A DNA stretch of 64,000 bases from Haliclona indistincta. Lineage: Eukaryota > Porifera > Demospongiae > Haplosclerida > Chalinidae. This document shows positions 35,852-51,000 of the stretch, one piece after another (within the stretch, counting starts at the first letter, position 1; every line of letters begins with the position of its first letter). The stretch spans positions 5,637,754-5,701,753 of the forward strand of contig OZ024792.1 in the NCBI GenBank assembly GCA_964017065.1, in the 5' to 3' direction. A program made the position numbers and the translations under genes. The notes beneath the pieces are model-generated. The model was not told the DNA's origin, searched no databases, and saw only the letters and a program-made list of their open reading frames with translations.

Positions 35852-36265
35852 TCAGTGTAATCCTTGATGTTGAAGTGTTAGCTGACCAAGTTGGAGTAAT
35901 AGTACTGTGATCCAACGTTGCCACAGTGTTCGTACCTCCATCAGTTTGACTTCCTGGAACACCAACAGTGAGGCTGGTCTTTTAATTTGAACAATTGTGA
36001 ATCCAACAATAATAAATAGTTGGATTTTTGTAGTAAGTAGTCTGCAAGAAAGAGAAAATTGGTAAAGATAATTATTGGCAAGGCCAAGAAGTACAAACAA
36101 TGTCACAACACACAATGAAATTCTTGACAGCATGCATCTTTTTATGTTGATGACCCGAATAACTTTTCAACTGCTTCACATGTCATATTCTGCAGTAATT
36201 ATTCTTGCATAACATGACTCCAATAACTCCCAAATGAAGCGAATAAAAAGACCAGTAAGTACAAT
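35852..36265 (-). pseudogene. Diverged fourth receptor copy (exon 5 only)
   Basis: The minus-strand reading keeps LLVFQEVKLMEVRTLWQRWI and a TM6-like VTLFVLLGLANNYLY, clearly related to receptors A-C. The upstream half is frameshifted and exons 1-4 are absent. More diverged than A-C are from each other, so an older copy. Confidence 0.75.
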
Positions 36266-36390
36266 CTATAATTATGATGTCACGATACGCGAAACTAATG
36301 AATACGCGAATCCGAGATGGGGTGGGTACGGTGCAGAGATTTAGCCCACGCCTTTTATTTATTTAGAATCGCCACGTGGTGTTTGAGACG

Positions 36391-39243
<2,853 letters not shown>

Positions 39244-39780
39244 CTGTCCGAAAAGTACTACATTATTATAATAACTGTTATGATTTTTATTCCTTGCACC
39301 ATTGACTTGATTTGAAATGTACAAACATAATGATTGTGTATTAATTAGAAAAGGCGGCAATTATTTAGAAAATTTGAATAGCATCGCTGTTCAGTAATGG
39401 CACAACTTACCTCCTAATTTCTTTATTGTAATTCTGTCAGTTACAATATATACTACACTGAGGGTATATAGCTATTAACTTGGAAGGCTGGTGAGGTGAA
39501 GTCTTAGAATTATAAGCAGATGATCTCCTGTTTGATGGGTAATGACAGCCAAACAGATGTTATGACTGAACGTCCCTCATATCATAGCCTATGAACTAGT
39601 TTTATTAGGCACAATGTCATGATGCATGAACAACCTCTGCCATGATGACTAAGGGCACACAACATGGTCACTAAGGGAGTCTAAGAAGACTAAGACAAAG
39701 CCGAGACACGTGGAGGAGACATCACTCGCTGAATTCGCGCGCGCGAGTGTAGCCACACCTACTACTTAGAAGGCTACATC
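39244..39780. other. Intergenic between IMPDH and MAN1-like gene
   Basis: IMPDH 3'UTR and the promoter of the next gene. 39700-39760 holds CACGTG-like and CGCGCGCG motifs just before the start codon. I looked for an exon encoding a LEM domain here and did not find one. Confidence 0.5.
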
Positions 39781-42629
39781 ATGGCGGCTGCTGGTCAACG
39801 GTTGTACCCTTCTCTTCCACGTGTCTCGACGATGTTATCAGCATCTAGTGGAGAGGAAGAAGAGGATGATGATTATGTACAAAACGAAGACGAGGTGTGT
39901 GTAAATTTTCTGTGCAAACTAGAACGAAACAATTATTTTTGCATCTCGAACTCCTGTAGAGAGACCCTAGAGATTATTATGTTGAAGAAGACGACTCGCA
40001 AGGGGCAGAGAACCAGAGAAATGAAGAAAGAGAAACCTCGTCTTCAACATACAGAAGAGGAATATGCCATTCTGCCATATCGCTGAGTGAATTTGAACAG
40101 GACTATTTTAGAGGTAGTCCAGCAAAAAGGTCTAGTTTGAGTGGTGGACTGGAGCAACGAGGAACAACAAAGCATGAGGAGCAACGAGGCACAGCAAAGC
40201 ATGATGATATGGGTGTGGACTGTGGGTGTGGTCAGCACTGGAAAGTCTCACTAGCAGTAGTGTGTTTTGTACTGGGTGCTTTATGTGCCGTGCAGCAAGG
40301 AGCTGGTGGAATGAGAGGTATGTGCTCTTCACCATAGAATGGGTTATCATTCTCTCCTTCCTCTCTCTTCTCTGCAGATAATCTTCTCACCTGCCCTCAA
40401 CCAAAAGACATGGTATTAATTACAGCACTGTCAATATTTTGATAATAATTGTTTTTAATTTTTTTTCTAGCCCTGTATAAGAACGGCTGACCTTCCACTC
40501 ACTCTAAATGTTCTTGAACACGTCAAAAAACTGCTTCAGAGAAAATCAGGTAAAACACACATGACACTGCTTTTAACCTTGTCCAACTGTGTAGCTGAGC
40601 TTGGCTGTATGGCACAGAGCAATATCACAGTTGAGGAAATGAACGAGTCACTTAAAGAGGTGATTCGAATTGCTGCTGTGCTATTTTCGCTGTTATATTT
40701 ATTGTGGTATAATAGCAATCTAACGTCTCTCTGACATTGCTTGAAATGAATCGATTTATCCGTTTAGTCATTTTTAACCCTCACTGGGGAATAAGGTGAG
40801 TTTCAGAAGCTGTTTCTTCTCGTGGAAGACATTGTCTGTTTTATTAGCTTGATGACTGGTGACGGTCAGACGATCACGGATTGGAACTATGGGACAGCAT
40901 CGTCTGACGTACTAGCAGACGTGAACAGCACTAAAGGGGCGTGGTGTTGGGTGTGGTTAACCTTATTATCATTATGGAACTATCTACAATCTGTATTGAT
41001 TGGTAAGAAGATGAATTCGAGGCTAGCAATTTTAAATGTCATTTTTATTGCTGTAGTTCTCCTACTGATTGTAGTAGTGGTCGTGTCCGTGAAGTGGTAT
41101 ATTCATAGTCAGCACAAAGAGCTACAATCTGTGTTTATATTGGTAGACAAAATACTAGGTCAGTAATGTGATTCAGTGTGTTTGTGACTCTGCTTGTATT
41201 GTAGAGGTGCTCCGTGAACACCGCAAGAAGTGTCAGCAAGACAAGGACCTGCTGCCGTATGTTGCTATTATCCATGTTCGAGACATGCTCATTGTGCCTT
41301 CTGAGAGGTGTGTTGACTGCATGTGGTGTCTTCATTTCTCTTGCCTCAAGGCGTCGCAAGCACAAGCTGTGGGAGAAAGCAGTTCAGTGGGTGGCTGCTC
41401 ACGAGAGTAGAGTAAGGGTTGAAACCAGGAGGATTGCCGGAGAGGATTTCACTGTTTGGCGCTGGATACAAGATGACCCTCCACCCACTGAGGTAGACAA
41501 CAAGACCTGACATAGTCCAATTCAAAAATACTCCTTTTCGTAGGAGCCTCAAAAGTTACCCACAGTTGTAGCATCAAATGGAGAAAGCTGGCAGGGAAAA
41601 GGTTCCATTGTCATCATTCATCTGTCACTTTATTCATGTTATTAACAGCATTCACGCACCAATCCTCTAGTAGCCCTTCCCCTTGTGTGAGACTTAAGAA
41701 CATGTTTGAACCTGTCAAGTGAGTTCATAGCAGAAATCTTTGTCATTAGAATCGGCATTCAGGATTAAATTTTTTGTAGCGAGTATGGTTGAAGAGAAAT
41801 TGTTTGTTGATTTACGTAATTGTCTTGTCTTCTAAAAGGAAAATGGAAGAGGGACAAGTGAAAGAGCTGATGAATGCTGTACTGGTGCGTTGCTGTGCTC
41901 ATGGTGGTGTGGTACACATCTATGTGGACAAGCGATCCACCTTTGTGAGTGAACACGCTGTGGTTCAGACTGTGGTTTTGTCCTAGTCTTGTTTGTAGTA
42001 CTAGTAACAGTGTTGGGAGCCAAGTCTGTTTGTATGGAGTGTGTACATTTGTTGTGCCTCTGACTACAGGCATATTAGTATCTCAGTCTACAGTATGTGT
42101 GACCCAATTACTCAATGCACACAGTATACTATGTATCCGCCTCGACCACAGAATGGGGCGTTGTTTACAAGCCAACAGCTGCAGGCTAATCACATCATCA
42201 CCTAGTGACCACACATGTGCACAGTATAATCCCAACCTGTACTAGTAGCTAGCTTGTAGTATGTAGAAACCAATCAATGCTATTGAGTTGATCACTTTAC
42301 GAAGTCATAGCCATTCTTGTTGTTTTGACAATGATACATCAGCTATTGTTGTCTTTCTCTGATAGGGCTGTATATACCTCAAAATGCAGTCTAACAAGGC
42401 AGCGACAGCGGCATACAACCAACTACACGGCAGCTGGTTCAAGGGTGAGCTATTGCACTGGTATAATAAATAATTGTGTCAAAAATGCTCTCTCTCTCTC
42501 TCTCTCTCTCTCGCTGCAGGACGGCTAGTCACTGCTAAGTACATTCCCGAGCCAAAGTATTACAAGTGGTTTCCACACGCTGCCAACGCTAAGACACTCC
42601 TTTCTCCCTCATTCTCTGAGGAGAAGTAA
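39781..42629 (+). CDS. MAN1/LEMD-type inner nuclear membrane protein without visible LEM
   Basis: Inner nuclear membrane protein of the MAN1 (LEMD3)/LEMD2 group. Fifteen exons (39781-39894, 39960-40317, 40378-40412, 40471-40549, 40595-40659, 40716-40795, 40848-41002, 41057-41158, 41205-41307, 41351-41492, 41544-41601, 41649-41718, 41839-41944, 42366-42444, 42520-42629) give 551 residues. The N-terminus is acidic and Ser-rich. TM1 is at about 130-147 ([16 protein letters not shown]). A lumenal domain follows, then TM2 at about 296-311 ([16 protein letters not shown]). The nucleoplasmic MSC winged-helix domain (IIHVRDMLI, then [20 protein letters not shown], then FTVWRWIQ) and an RRM/UHM-like end ([36 protein letters not shown]) match MAN1. 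The presence of the RRM-like end favours LEMD3 over LEMD2. No LEM motif is seen before TM1. Confidence 0.9.
42489..42512. repeat. (CT)12 tract at a splice acceptor
   Basis: Ends seven bases before the 3' splice site (CTGCAG) of the last exon of the MAN1-like gene, in the polypyrimidine-tract position. Confidence 0.9.
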
Positions 42630-45600
42630 CTTACACAAACTGGATTGTGGTACAAATAGACTGTACATGCATACCACAAAGCAGAGTCTCTTAGATTGTC
42701 TTTTTTTCTAATTTTCAAGAGTTGCCTGATATTGTTGTGTGTGTGTGTGTTATGAGACACCTAACCCACGTGGCGGGGGATGCTTTTCACCGATTATGCG
42801 ATTACTGGTGTTTGGTAAACACAGCCTGCACTGTACTCTATCAGTACTTGGTGAGGGAGTTTCAGACTCTTGTCGATTTGTCAATTACTGACTAGTTGGC
42901 AGACCATTATTGTATTACAACGATCGGATGCAACTATTGTAGTAAACAAAGAGTAGTAATACCAATCATTATTTAGTCAGCTGGGGAGTCCCCTGGGATT
43001 TCAAGTGATTATAGTCCATTGCTATTTCCTACTAGGAAACTGTGATGACTTGTCTATATCTTACAAATCTTGATGTAAACTCGACATCAACTAGCCGAAT
43101 GATCTAATAGCGTCTCTAATTCCTTGCTAAAATTACTTTTTAAACCAATATAAAATTCAGTAGGTAATCACACTAAGGAAGCAATACATTAGTACATTGC
43201 ATGATAATCGGTTACAAAGCACAGCTGTTATGACCGTATGACAAGCATTGGCTGTTTAATTTGTGCCTTTTCCTTATGGAGATAAGTATCAGTACATTGT
43301 CTAGTGATGTCACTACGGTTGTGTCCTTGTGTCTAATGGTGCTTAGAGAGAATCTGGTTACGTATCGTAGCTGATGATGTCGCTGTGAAATGGTGCTTAG
43401 CGAGAATTTGATTACGTATTGTTGCTGGAAAAATAACTAGCCATTCTTGAGGATGCACAAGTCACACACAATTGTTTCGGTCATGAAATACCCCTCTTCT
43501 TTCTGTAGTACCGAGGGAAACTTGTTTTGTTGTGAATGTTTTGGTGTTGAATTTCCTCTGTGACATTTCTGTTTAAAGAATGAGTGCCAAATCCATGTGT
43601 GCTAACCATGTTTGATGTTATCCTGATTGGAGGTTCATCCTGTAATATGACCGTACCTTGGAATAAGATTATTAGACGGATCTTAGATCACTGTTTGGTT
43701 ATGCATGCTATGCGTTGATTCTGTATGTTAGAGATTATTGGAGCTGTAGTTATTATTGCAGCTATGGATTCTGTATGCGTGTATGTATTGGGTATCTGTG
43801 TTGACGCAGTGCAGTGAACAGCTGTTCTTCAAAAACTTACCACCAGCTAATGTGTCACTCAATTAATTCAAACTTGCTGCAATATTGAGTCTTAGTGTAT
43901 GAGGAGATCAATCAAGTGTGTGTGTGGGAGTGAATTCAACAAAACGCCTTCTCTAGTATGTAGCTCATTGTGTTAGTATTGCCGTACAAGTATTCTTATT
44001 GTACATGTACTCTGTACTTTATGTAATAAAGCATCGCTGTGGGTCATTGTAAACAGGTCATGAATATCTTTAACGTCTCCTACTGATTGGTCCCTGGAGG
44101 ATCACCTGTGGTACATAGATAGCAGACACAAACATCACACAGAGAGACAAGACTCATTCATGCCTTGACTGATGACACGTTATCTACACATCTAACATTC
44201 AGAGCCAGGTGCAGTCACATGCATTAACCGACATAGCTCATAATAGAGTCTGTGTACCAAGGGGACTAGTTCTCACATTTTTCACCATTCACCCACTTTG
44301 TGTGTCTACAGTGACGCAACAAGTTCATGTTCCACTGGTATTCTCCACTCAGTGTTGACTCATCACAACTGTGGTGACATTTTTAAACAAATTCATTATC
44401 ATACTGTTTTTCTGTGACCAATCACATCCTGTGGTGGACAGCAACAGTGGGAAAATTATTGGTGTACAATACTCCAGTCACCACTTGGCAACCACTAATT
44501 GGTGGTGACCAGGGGAAAGGTACACACTTCAAACTACACCACTTGTTTTCATAGGGCAATACTGTTTTCTTTCTTTTTCATTCCAGAAGCCCATCATAGG
44601 TGTGAAACAGCAGCCTGGAGTGTACATTACTGGTGTCAATGGTGTTTAAATATTTTACGATTGGTGGGTAGATATTTTAGATGTTATTGTTCCCACGTAC
44701 AACTCCTACACACATTCACGCAGCCTCAGTGGGAAATACATTGCATCGTGTGGGCAGTCTCCGCCAGCATAGTTCAGTCTTTGAGCGTATTACATGTACA
44801 GAACTGGCTGGTTATACATGTACACTGGTAACAATGAATGGAACTGAGTAGTAGTCTGCGTTTTAAGAAGTTAATGAACCGTGGCTCACGAAGACGTGTG
44901 TGCAAAAGGAATTTAAAACAGCAGCGTATTGATAGTATGATGTGGTTGTTTATGATGCCTGACCTACACTTGTTTCCTTGTTCCTATTCATGTTATACAA
45001 AAGAGTTGTCTTGGCTTGCTCTCCTTAGCTTGATAGAGGTGTGAAGATAGTTTAGCACGGCAGTATGTCTGGCTGTGTTTTTAAGAATTGATGTGACTTA
45101 TTAAGATGTGCTAATAGAAGTGTGTGTCATGTGTACTGGTGTGTTAATGTATCGTGTCATACATGCTACCCTGTTGATTTTACCTTACTAATCTTCAGCT
45201 ACAAGATGAAACAGGAAGCTACACATTATCTTTCCTGTCTACCCCCAATGTCTCTTCCCTTCCTTTGACAGTGTTCACTAGGAGGGATTTGAGTGAATTT
45301 GGGACAAAACCACAAGCCCTATGGTTGCTATTCACTACAGACCAACTGCCTACCTTCCTAGTAAAACCTTTGTTATTCTGCCTTATTAGTATGGGGCATG
45401 TGCAAGGGAGTGTTGGTGTGGGCTGGCAATTACTAGGTGTTTCCAATTTTGGATGTGGTGATGTGCGAAAATTGTTGTAGTTAGCGACAGCTGGTGGGTG
45501 TGGTCTATGTGTAATGGCATGGTAGTGTCTTTGGGTATTGATGTTTTGTGGTGCTAAGGGAGTTCCTTTGTGTTATTTGGCGATTATCTATTATTCAACT

Positions 45601-47476
45601 ATGTATGCTGTTCCCAGTGCATTGTTGTATTCCTATCATACTTCATCTGGTTATGTTATTGGAACAGCTATGTGGAGTAAGGCAACATGTTTTGACTAGC
45701 AAGGCTGCTCATCAAAGCATCCATTCCACAGTGACAACATACACACAGATAGCCATACTGAGTCAATGCACATGTGTACAGCTACTTGTATACATAGCAT
45801 AAGTTACTGGGCGTGTGTTTAGTGTTCCGAGACAATGTCCGTGTACACTTTAACCTCCCGTTTGCTCTGCCTCCCAAAGAATCAGTATGCTTTTTATAAA
45901 CTCTCCCCTTTGGGCTAGTGCAGTAGGTAGGGCTAGTGCTGATTCCACACCTAGTGCTGGGCACTGCCAGGTTGTATTATCAATTGTATTATGAAAGATA
46001 CACATCACTAAATGGGATTGGTGCATGTACATTTGGCCTTGTATACACACAAGTTGGGTGTATCAGTCAGTATTCACAAGTTGGACTCCTGCCAAGATGA
46101 CTTTCCACACCAAGACTAGGAAGTTATTCAGTAATGTACATATTGCTTGGTGCAACTAGCACATAAACACTCTTATCTTGAAGACCCAGCTGTTAATAGT
46201 GTTATTGGATCTCAGTACTGGATCAACATGGCTGTGTTAATTCTTGGGAGTCATATGAACCGTAGTTGTAAATTCTCACCAAATTATTCACATAGACACT
46301 TGTGTGGTGCTATGATTATATCCAGTTACTGATAATCGTACACACAGTACAGTGTATTGAGTGTAGTCTTGTTACTATGGTTTCCTGCTGTGGGGTGATT
46401 TGTCTACTATTATAGTGAACTGACTTCACTCAATGCACTGCTATACATGGAACCTCCATGCTGTTTGTGAGTATCACCACGGTGGTTTTCTTCAATTGGT
46501 CTGATGTCTTTCAGCACATCTGTTTGCATAGAGGATCAAAGAAAAAAACACCAATAGAGAAAGTCAAATTTGGTTGACAGTCTATCCATAGTCAGTATAG
46601 TGTGTTACAATGGTACTAACTAGTTTCCTACTGTTCTGCTGTTTATAGACAGCTAGTGATGAAGTGGTTTCAGTTATTTTTCCGTGGCTGTTCAAATGTA
46701 GCAAAACAACCTGTGTAGAATTATGCTGGTAGTATTATGGAACGATAGTATAGTTGTGTATTGCAATATGGAGTTTCTAGTATAGTTGTGCATTGCATAT
46801 AGAGTTTCAATTCTGTAGAGTCTGTGGAGTGAGATTACAGCTCAGTATGATGTCTTGTGAAGGATAAACACACTGGTAGTGGTCTTGGTGGTTGTGTTGT
46901 GTGGCGTGGATAGCATACAGGTGCATTGATTGTGGGTCTAAACATGCTTGCTGTTGTGTATAGTCGTGTTGCCTTGGTTTGATTGTTTATGACCAGCACC
47001 TTATCTTATTGTTGACACGATGAAACCTGACGAATTGTATCATAACCGAGCATGTGCATTTGGAACTGACAATTAGCAGATTTGCTATTGTATACAAGAT
47101 AAGGAATTTGTTTTAATTTGTTCCTTGGTGCAAATTTAATTCACATCTGGTTGTCATGGGTTTCAAGTAGATAAGTCAAGTATATGTAAGCATAGATATT
47201 ATGATGTAAGTACTCAAGGTTCAAAAATGTACACGAATTTGGACATCCTGGTTATGTGTGTGAGCATGTACCACATCAAAGGAAATGTATTCAATGCCGG
47301 AAACCGCAAACTTCCTAGCTGCATTGGTAATAATTACGCGTCCTCTACCCACCCTCGAATCTGGTTGGTCAATTTTCGCCACGCCCTATGACGTAATGTG
47401 TTTTTCGGCCTGTCATAAGAGACCAAGCAAACTCGACGCGAAAGCTGACTCAGTAGTGAAGTTGCTAAACGGCTGG
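42630..47476. other. 4.8-kb gene-poor region upstream of BTG/Tob
   Basis: Only short, unrelated open frames with no recognisable domain. It probably includes the MAN1-like 3'UTR (an AATAAA at 44023-44028 may belong to a longer transcript) and the upstream regulatory DNA of the BTG/Tob gene. A roughly 38-bp direct repeat lies at 43336-43428 and a shorter one at 46745-46810. No RNA gene recognised. Confidence 0.5.
47389..47396 (+). promoter_or_regulatory. CRE-like TGACGTAA upstream of BTG/Tob
   Basis: A cAMP-response-element-like TGACGTAA lies about 85-140 bp before the likely start codons. BTG/Tob genes are immediate-response genes in vertebrates, so a CREB/ATF site is plausible, but this is inference from one motif. 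Confidence 0.3.
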
Positions 47477-48043
47477 ATGAGCAATAGCGGCAGTTACCGT
47501 CTCTTACCTAGTGCGAATTTGAATGAACAGATGAATAGGCCTATGAAGGTTGAAGTTGCCTGTGCGTGCGAGTTCCTCGCAAGAATTCTGATGACAAGAC
47601 ACGTCCCATTCCAGTTTATCAGACCGTTCTCCCAGAGACTCGAAGAGATTCTGACGTCGAGATTCAAAGATCACTGGTTCCCTGAGAAACCTGGGAAAGG
47701 GAGCGCCTATCGTTGTATCAGAATAAATGGCCGAATGGACCCGTTGATTACAGAGGCGGCAAAGGTGACAGGACTCACAAATATCGGCTCGTTTCTCCCC
47801 AAGGAGTTCACGATGTGGATAGACCCGAGTGAAGTCAGCTACAGATTCGGTGAGGACGGAAGTATCTGCCAGTGTCCTCTCGTAACGGACGACTCGGACG
47901 AAGAGTTTCCATTTTCAGACGCCATCAGTAAATGGACAAGTACTTCAACGACCACAACTTCAGCAACATCAGAGAGCAACAGATATAGTCTCACGGACAG
48001 CTACCATTCCATAATGTCTACCACAATACCCGTTCAAGTATGA
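47477..48043 (+). CDS. BTG/Tob family antiproliferative protein
   Basis: BTG/Tob proteins bind the CAF1/CCR4 deadenylase and slow proliferation. This is a single coding exon. The APRO domain starts near VEVACACEFLARILM and contains the family boxes: FSQRLEEILTSRFKDHWFPE, KGSAYRCIRING, MDPLITEAA and PKEFTMWIDPSEVSYRFGED, then GSICQC. The tail after the domain is short, acidic, then Ser/Thr-rich (WTSTSTTTTSATSESNR), about 60 residues. That is longer than BTG1/2 but far shorter than Tob. No PAM2 motif is evident. In-frame starts exist at 47285, 47477, 47531 and 47543. 47285 would put promoter-like sequence in the protein, so I favour 47477 or 47531. The gene stands alone in a gene-poor stretch. 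Confidence 0.92.
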   Translation: MSNSGSYRLLPSANLNEQMNRPMKVEVACACEFLARILMTRHVPFQFIRPFSQRLEEILTSRFKDHWFPEKPGKGSAYRCIRINGRMDPLITEAAKVTGLTNIGSFLPKEFTMWIDPSEVSYRFGEDGSICQCPLVTDDSDEEFPFSDAISKWTSTSTTTTSATSESNRYSLTDSYHSIMSTTIPVQV

Positions 48044-51000
48044 GAAACCACATTGGGCAAGGCCTACCATTGACTTCGAAACCTTGTCTGCTCTATTTCT
48101 TTCTCATCTCATTGTTCTTCTTGGCTGCACATTCATCACTGTGTGTGTGGTCTTCTATAAACTAACATAACATGAAATGGTCCTATTTCATCTTCTATTT
48201 TACCCCTTTAGTCAGGAATTTCAGGTCTCAATTTATTAGTTGTCCGACCCATCAACTTCCTTTTTTGTTTTATTTTTTTGGCCTGCACACTGATCCATTC
48301 TGAAAAATGTCACCATTTTTTTCTTTTCCATCTCTCTTATTGCTGCACCTTGATGGCGTAGTATCTCTCACCTCTCTCTCTCTCTTTCAGTCATGTATTA
48401 TTACATCACTCACTCATCCACTCAGAATGAATTGATGTGTTAGTGTCTTGTGTGTTGTTTATGCTATCAAAGGAACAAATGACCTTTGCTAATCTGAATG
48501 TGATCAACAGTGCGTAGTTAGTTAGTTGGGTAGGTCTTTACATACAAGGACAAAAGATTGTCCTGGGGACTTAATATAAATGTGGTCAGTATACTTAGTT
48601 AGTTGGTTGGTCTTCTACATACAAGGACAAAAGATTGTCCTGGGGACAGACATAGTGATGTCATAGTGACATACTTGTCCTAGTAACTGGGGTATCCCCT
48701 GGTATAGTCCCTGAACCAGTGGGCGGAGCTTCAGTTTGTGCATGCAGGTGCATGTGTGAAAGTGTGTATCTAGAATGTTCTACATGTATCATAGTGCAGA
48801 TGACTGACAGTGACAAGTGACAATGCTGATTCAGCAAGATTACAGATTACACAGCTGATGTGGCAATAGTGACATTGCTCCATAATAATTGTGAAGTCAG
48901 CTTTTTTCCTCAATAGCCAAGCTGCCTTTTTGGGTTCCTTTCCTCTTGTCTAGCTCCCATGGTCATAGTCTCACACCTCCCACTCCCCACTGTACTCCTC
49001 TTCCTGTTTCCTGTACAACATCATTCCTGTTATCACTTATCATTTCCTCCTCAGCTCAGGGAAATACTACCAACAATTAATATTTTTGTCAACAGAATCA
49101 TTATGGATAATTTTATGGTATAGTATTTTTGTAGCCCAAAACAGCACTAATAGACCAAAGGGATCGTGTCTAAACTACAGCATTGCTGTCTCAGAGTAAT
49201 GTGTTTAAAAATGTAATAAGCAGCTGCTGTATTGGGTATATGCACTAGGTGTAGCTGCCTACATGGTGGTGGGTGTAATGTAACATGAGCGTTACTCACC
49301 ATCTTTCATGAGTTCATTTGTGGTAATGTGCGCTGCTCAGTTGTACAGAGTGTGTGTGGTGGGTTAGGTGCAGCTATTACTCAACCATGACACTGGTAGT
49401 ATGTGTGATCTGGTTAGTTTAGAGTACAAGACTAGTGTCGAATTTAATGTTCTATTGTACTTCTCAATGATCACATTCTAAAAGCAAAATTAATGCTATT
49501 TTCAGCCTCATGGTAATTAATAGACATAAAATTAGTATGAGGTATTGGGAACTGAAGGCTCTTATGTATTATTATAATGTTGAGCTCATTGTTAGCTGTC
49601 CTTTGTCTAAACTATGGTAGGTTGTATTTAACTGTTACTAGAATAGTTAGCTTAGTACCTGCATTATGCAACACCTGGAGCATATTGTACTAGCGAGGCT
49701 AGTAAAACACCTATTCGGCTCAATGTTGTAATTAAAAAGCTCAAGGTCTAAACATTGCACACGATTAGGTACTCATACACCAGTTAAGACAGGAGGCGTC
49801 TTTCAGACGAAATTTGTGGACAGGAAATACCCTATTTACTCTGGTGTCTGTGTTCATCGCTGATGTTCTGGGACTCAAACACGTGTTCTTCTGTAATCAA
49901 CCTTGATCGAAATATTTATGCTGTTGTAGATGTGCAAACAGGAGTGCAAGGAGGAGAATGTTTGTCACTACAGTGTTGGAATTAACAGCCTCTAGACCTA
50001 AAAACTGATTTAGCTGCTTCGCCCTTGCCAGTCACAACTCGCTTGATTGCAAACAATGAATCTAATTCACAGGTGATAGAATAACAAACAAGTAATGCAA
50101 TAACTTCCCATGTATAATGGTACGGTAATACTACTATTAGTGTGTGCTAAGGCAATGGTATTTGAGTATGTGTGACTAACTGTATGTGTGTTCTGGTCGC
50201 TATTGACTTATAAGGCAATGTTTTATAATGTTTTGACTGCCCAACACCGGCAATAGTTCACATCACTAGAAATCATCCTCCTGTTCATTTGATTAGGAAA
50301 TCCTTTGAACAACCAAACACTAGCTGTGTCGATGTAGGATTTCTAGTGACACCGTAATCTGTCTTTAGTGACAGAATAAGAGCTAGAGAAGAAGGTGAAG
50401 AGTGTGTGCGAACTCGGTACACTGTGTTTGAACCAAAAAAATAAAATCAGCAGATGCTGAAGATCTATAAAGGAAGTGGTGTGTATAGTGAGATAAAATG
50501 ATCACTAAAGAAGATGATGTCATTTCCACTGTAAAACATCTCATTGTATGTGTCTTTGTGTCATAGAAGGTCCCCATAGTTCTATGTATACATTGATGTT
50601 TTGCTGATAGTTGGTTTAGGCGGTTTTGATTAGAAATGAGAGGTAGTCAGACAAGATACAATTTTTAAAAAGAGTCTCATGTAGTTATGATAGACAGTGG
50701 AGTAACATAACGTACAGTACAGACCAGACTGTATATAATTTGTGTGTGTGTGTGTACTGAGACACTGTACAGCCGATTGGGTATGTTATCGTAAAATTTT
50801 GTTTGCGGTAGTTGGCAGCGTAGTATGCAAGACACACTGTACTGAACAGGAACCTTTAATAGTCTTGACTGTTTAGAATGTTCTGGAAATACTCTTTTAC
50901 ATGTAGCTCATGAGTGACTCACACCTGCTCATGCTGCAACTCTTATCAACTATAGTTATGATAACCTAGTGCTATTAAATATCATCATCTTGTCATGTTG

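Larger units (their letters stand above)
34890..36390. other. Intergenic with insertion, relic receptor and IMPDH promoter
   Basis: Contains the receptor C upstream region, the 35114-35301 insertion, a diverged receptor relic (35852-36265) and, at its end, the presumed IMPDH promoter (a CpG-richer stretch at about 36280-36390). Confidence 0.5.

Noticed and set aside
44499..44831. 110-codon plus-strand frame
   Set aside because: Cys/His/Trp-rich composition typical of random sequence, no domain, no paired exon.
45219..46332. Several 60-85-codon frames on both strands
   Set aside because: Short, overlapping on opposite strands, without domain features.
47285..47476. N-terminal extension of the BTG/Tob frame
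   Set aside because: The APRO domain begins well downstream and the extension covers a CRE-like, promoter-like stretch. Kept only as an alternative start.
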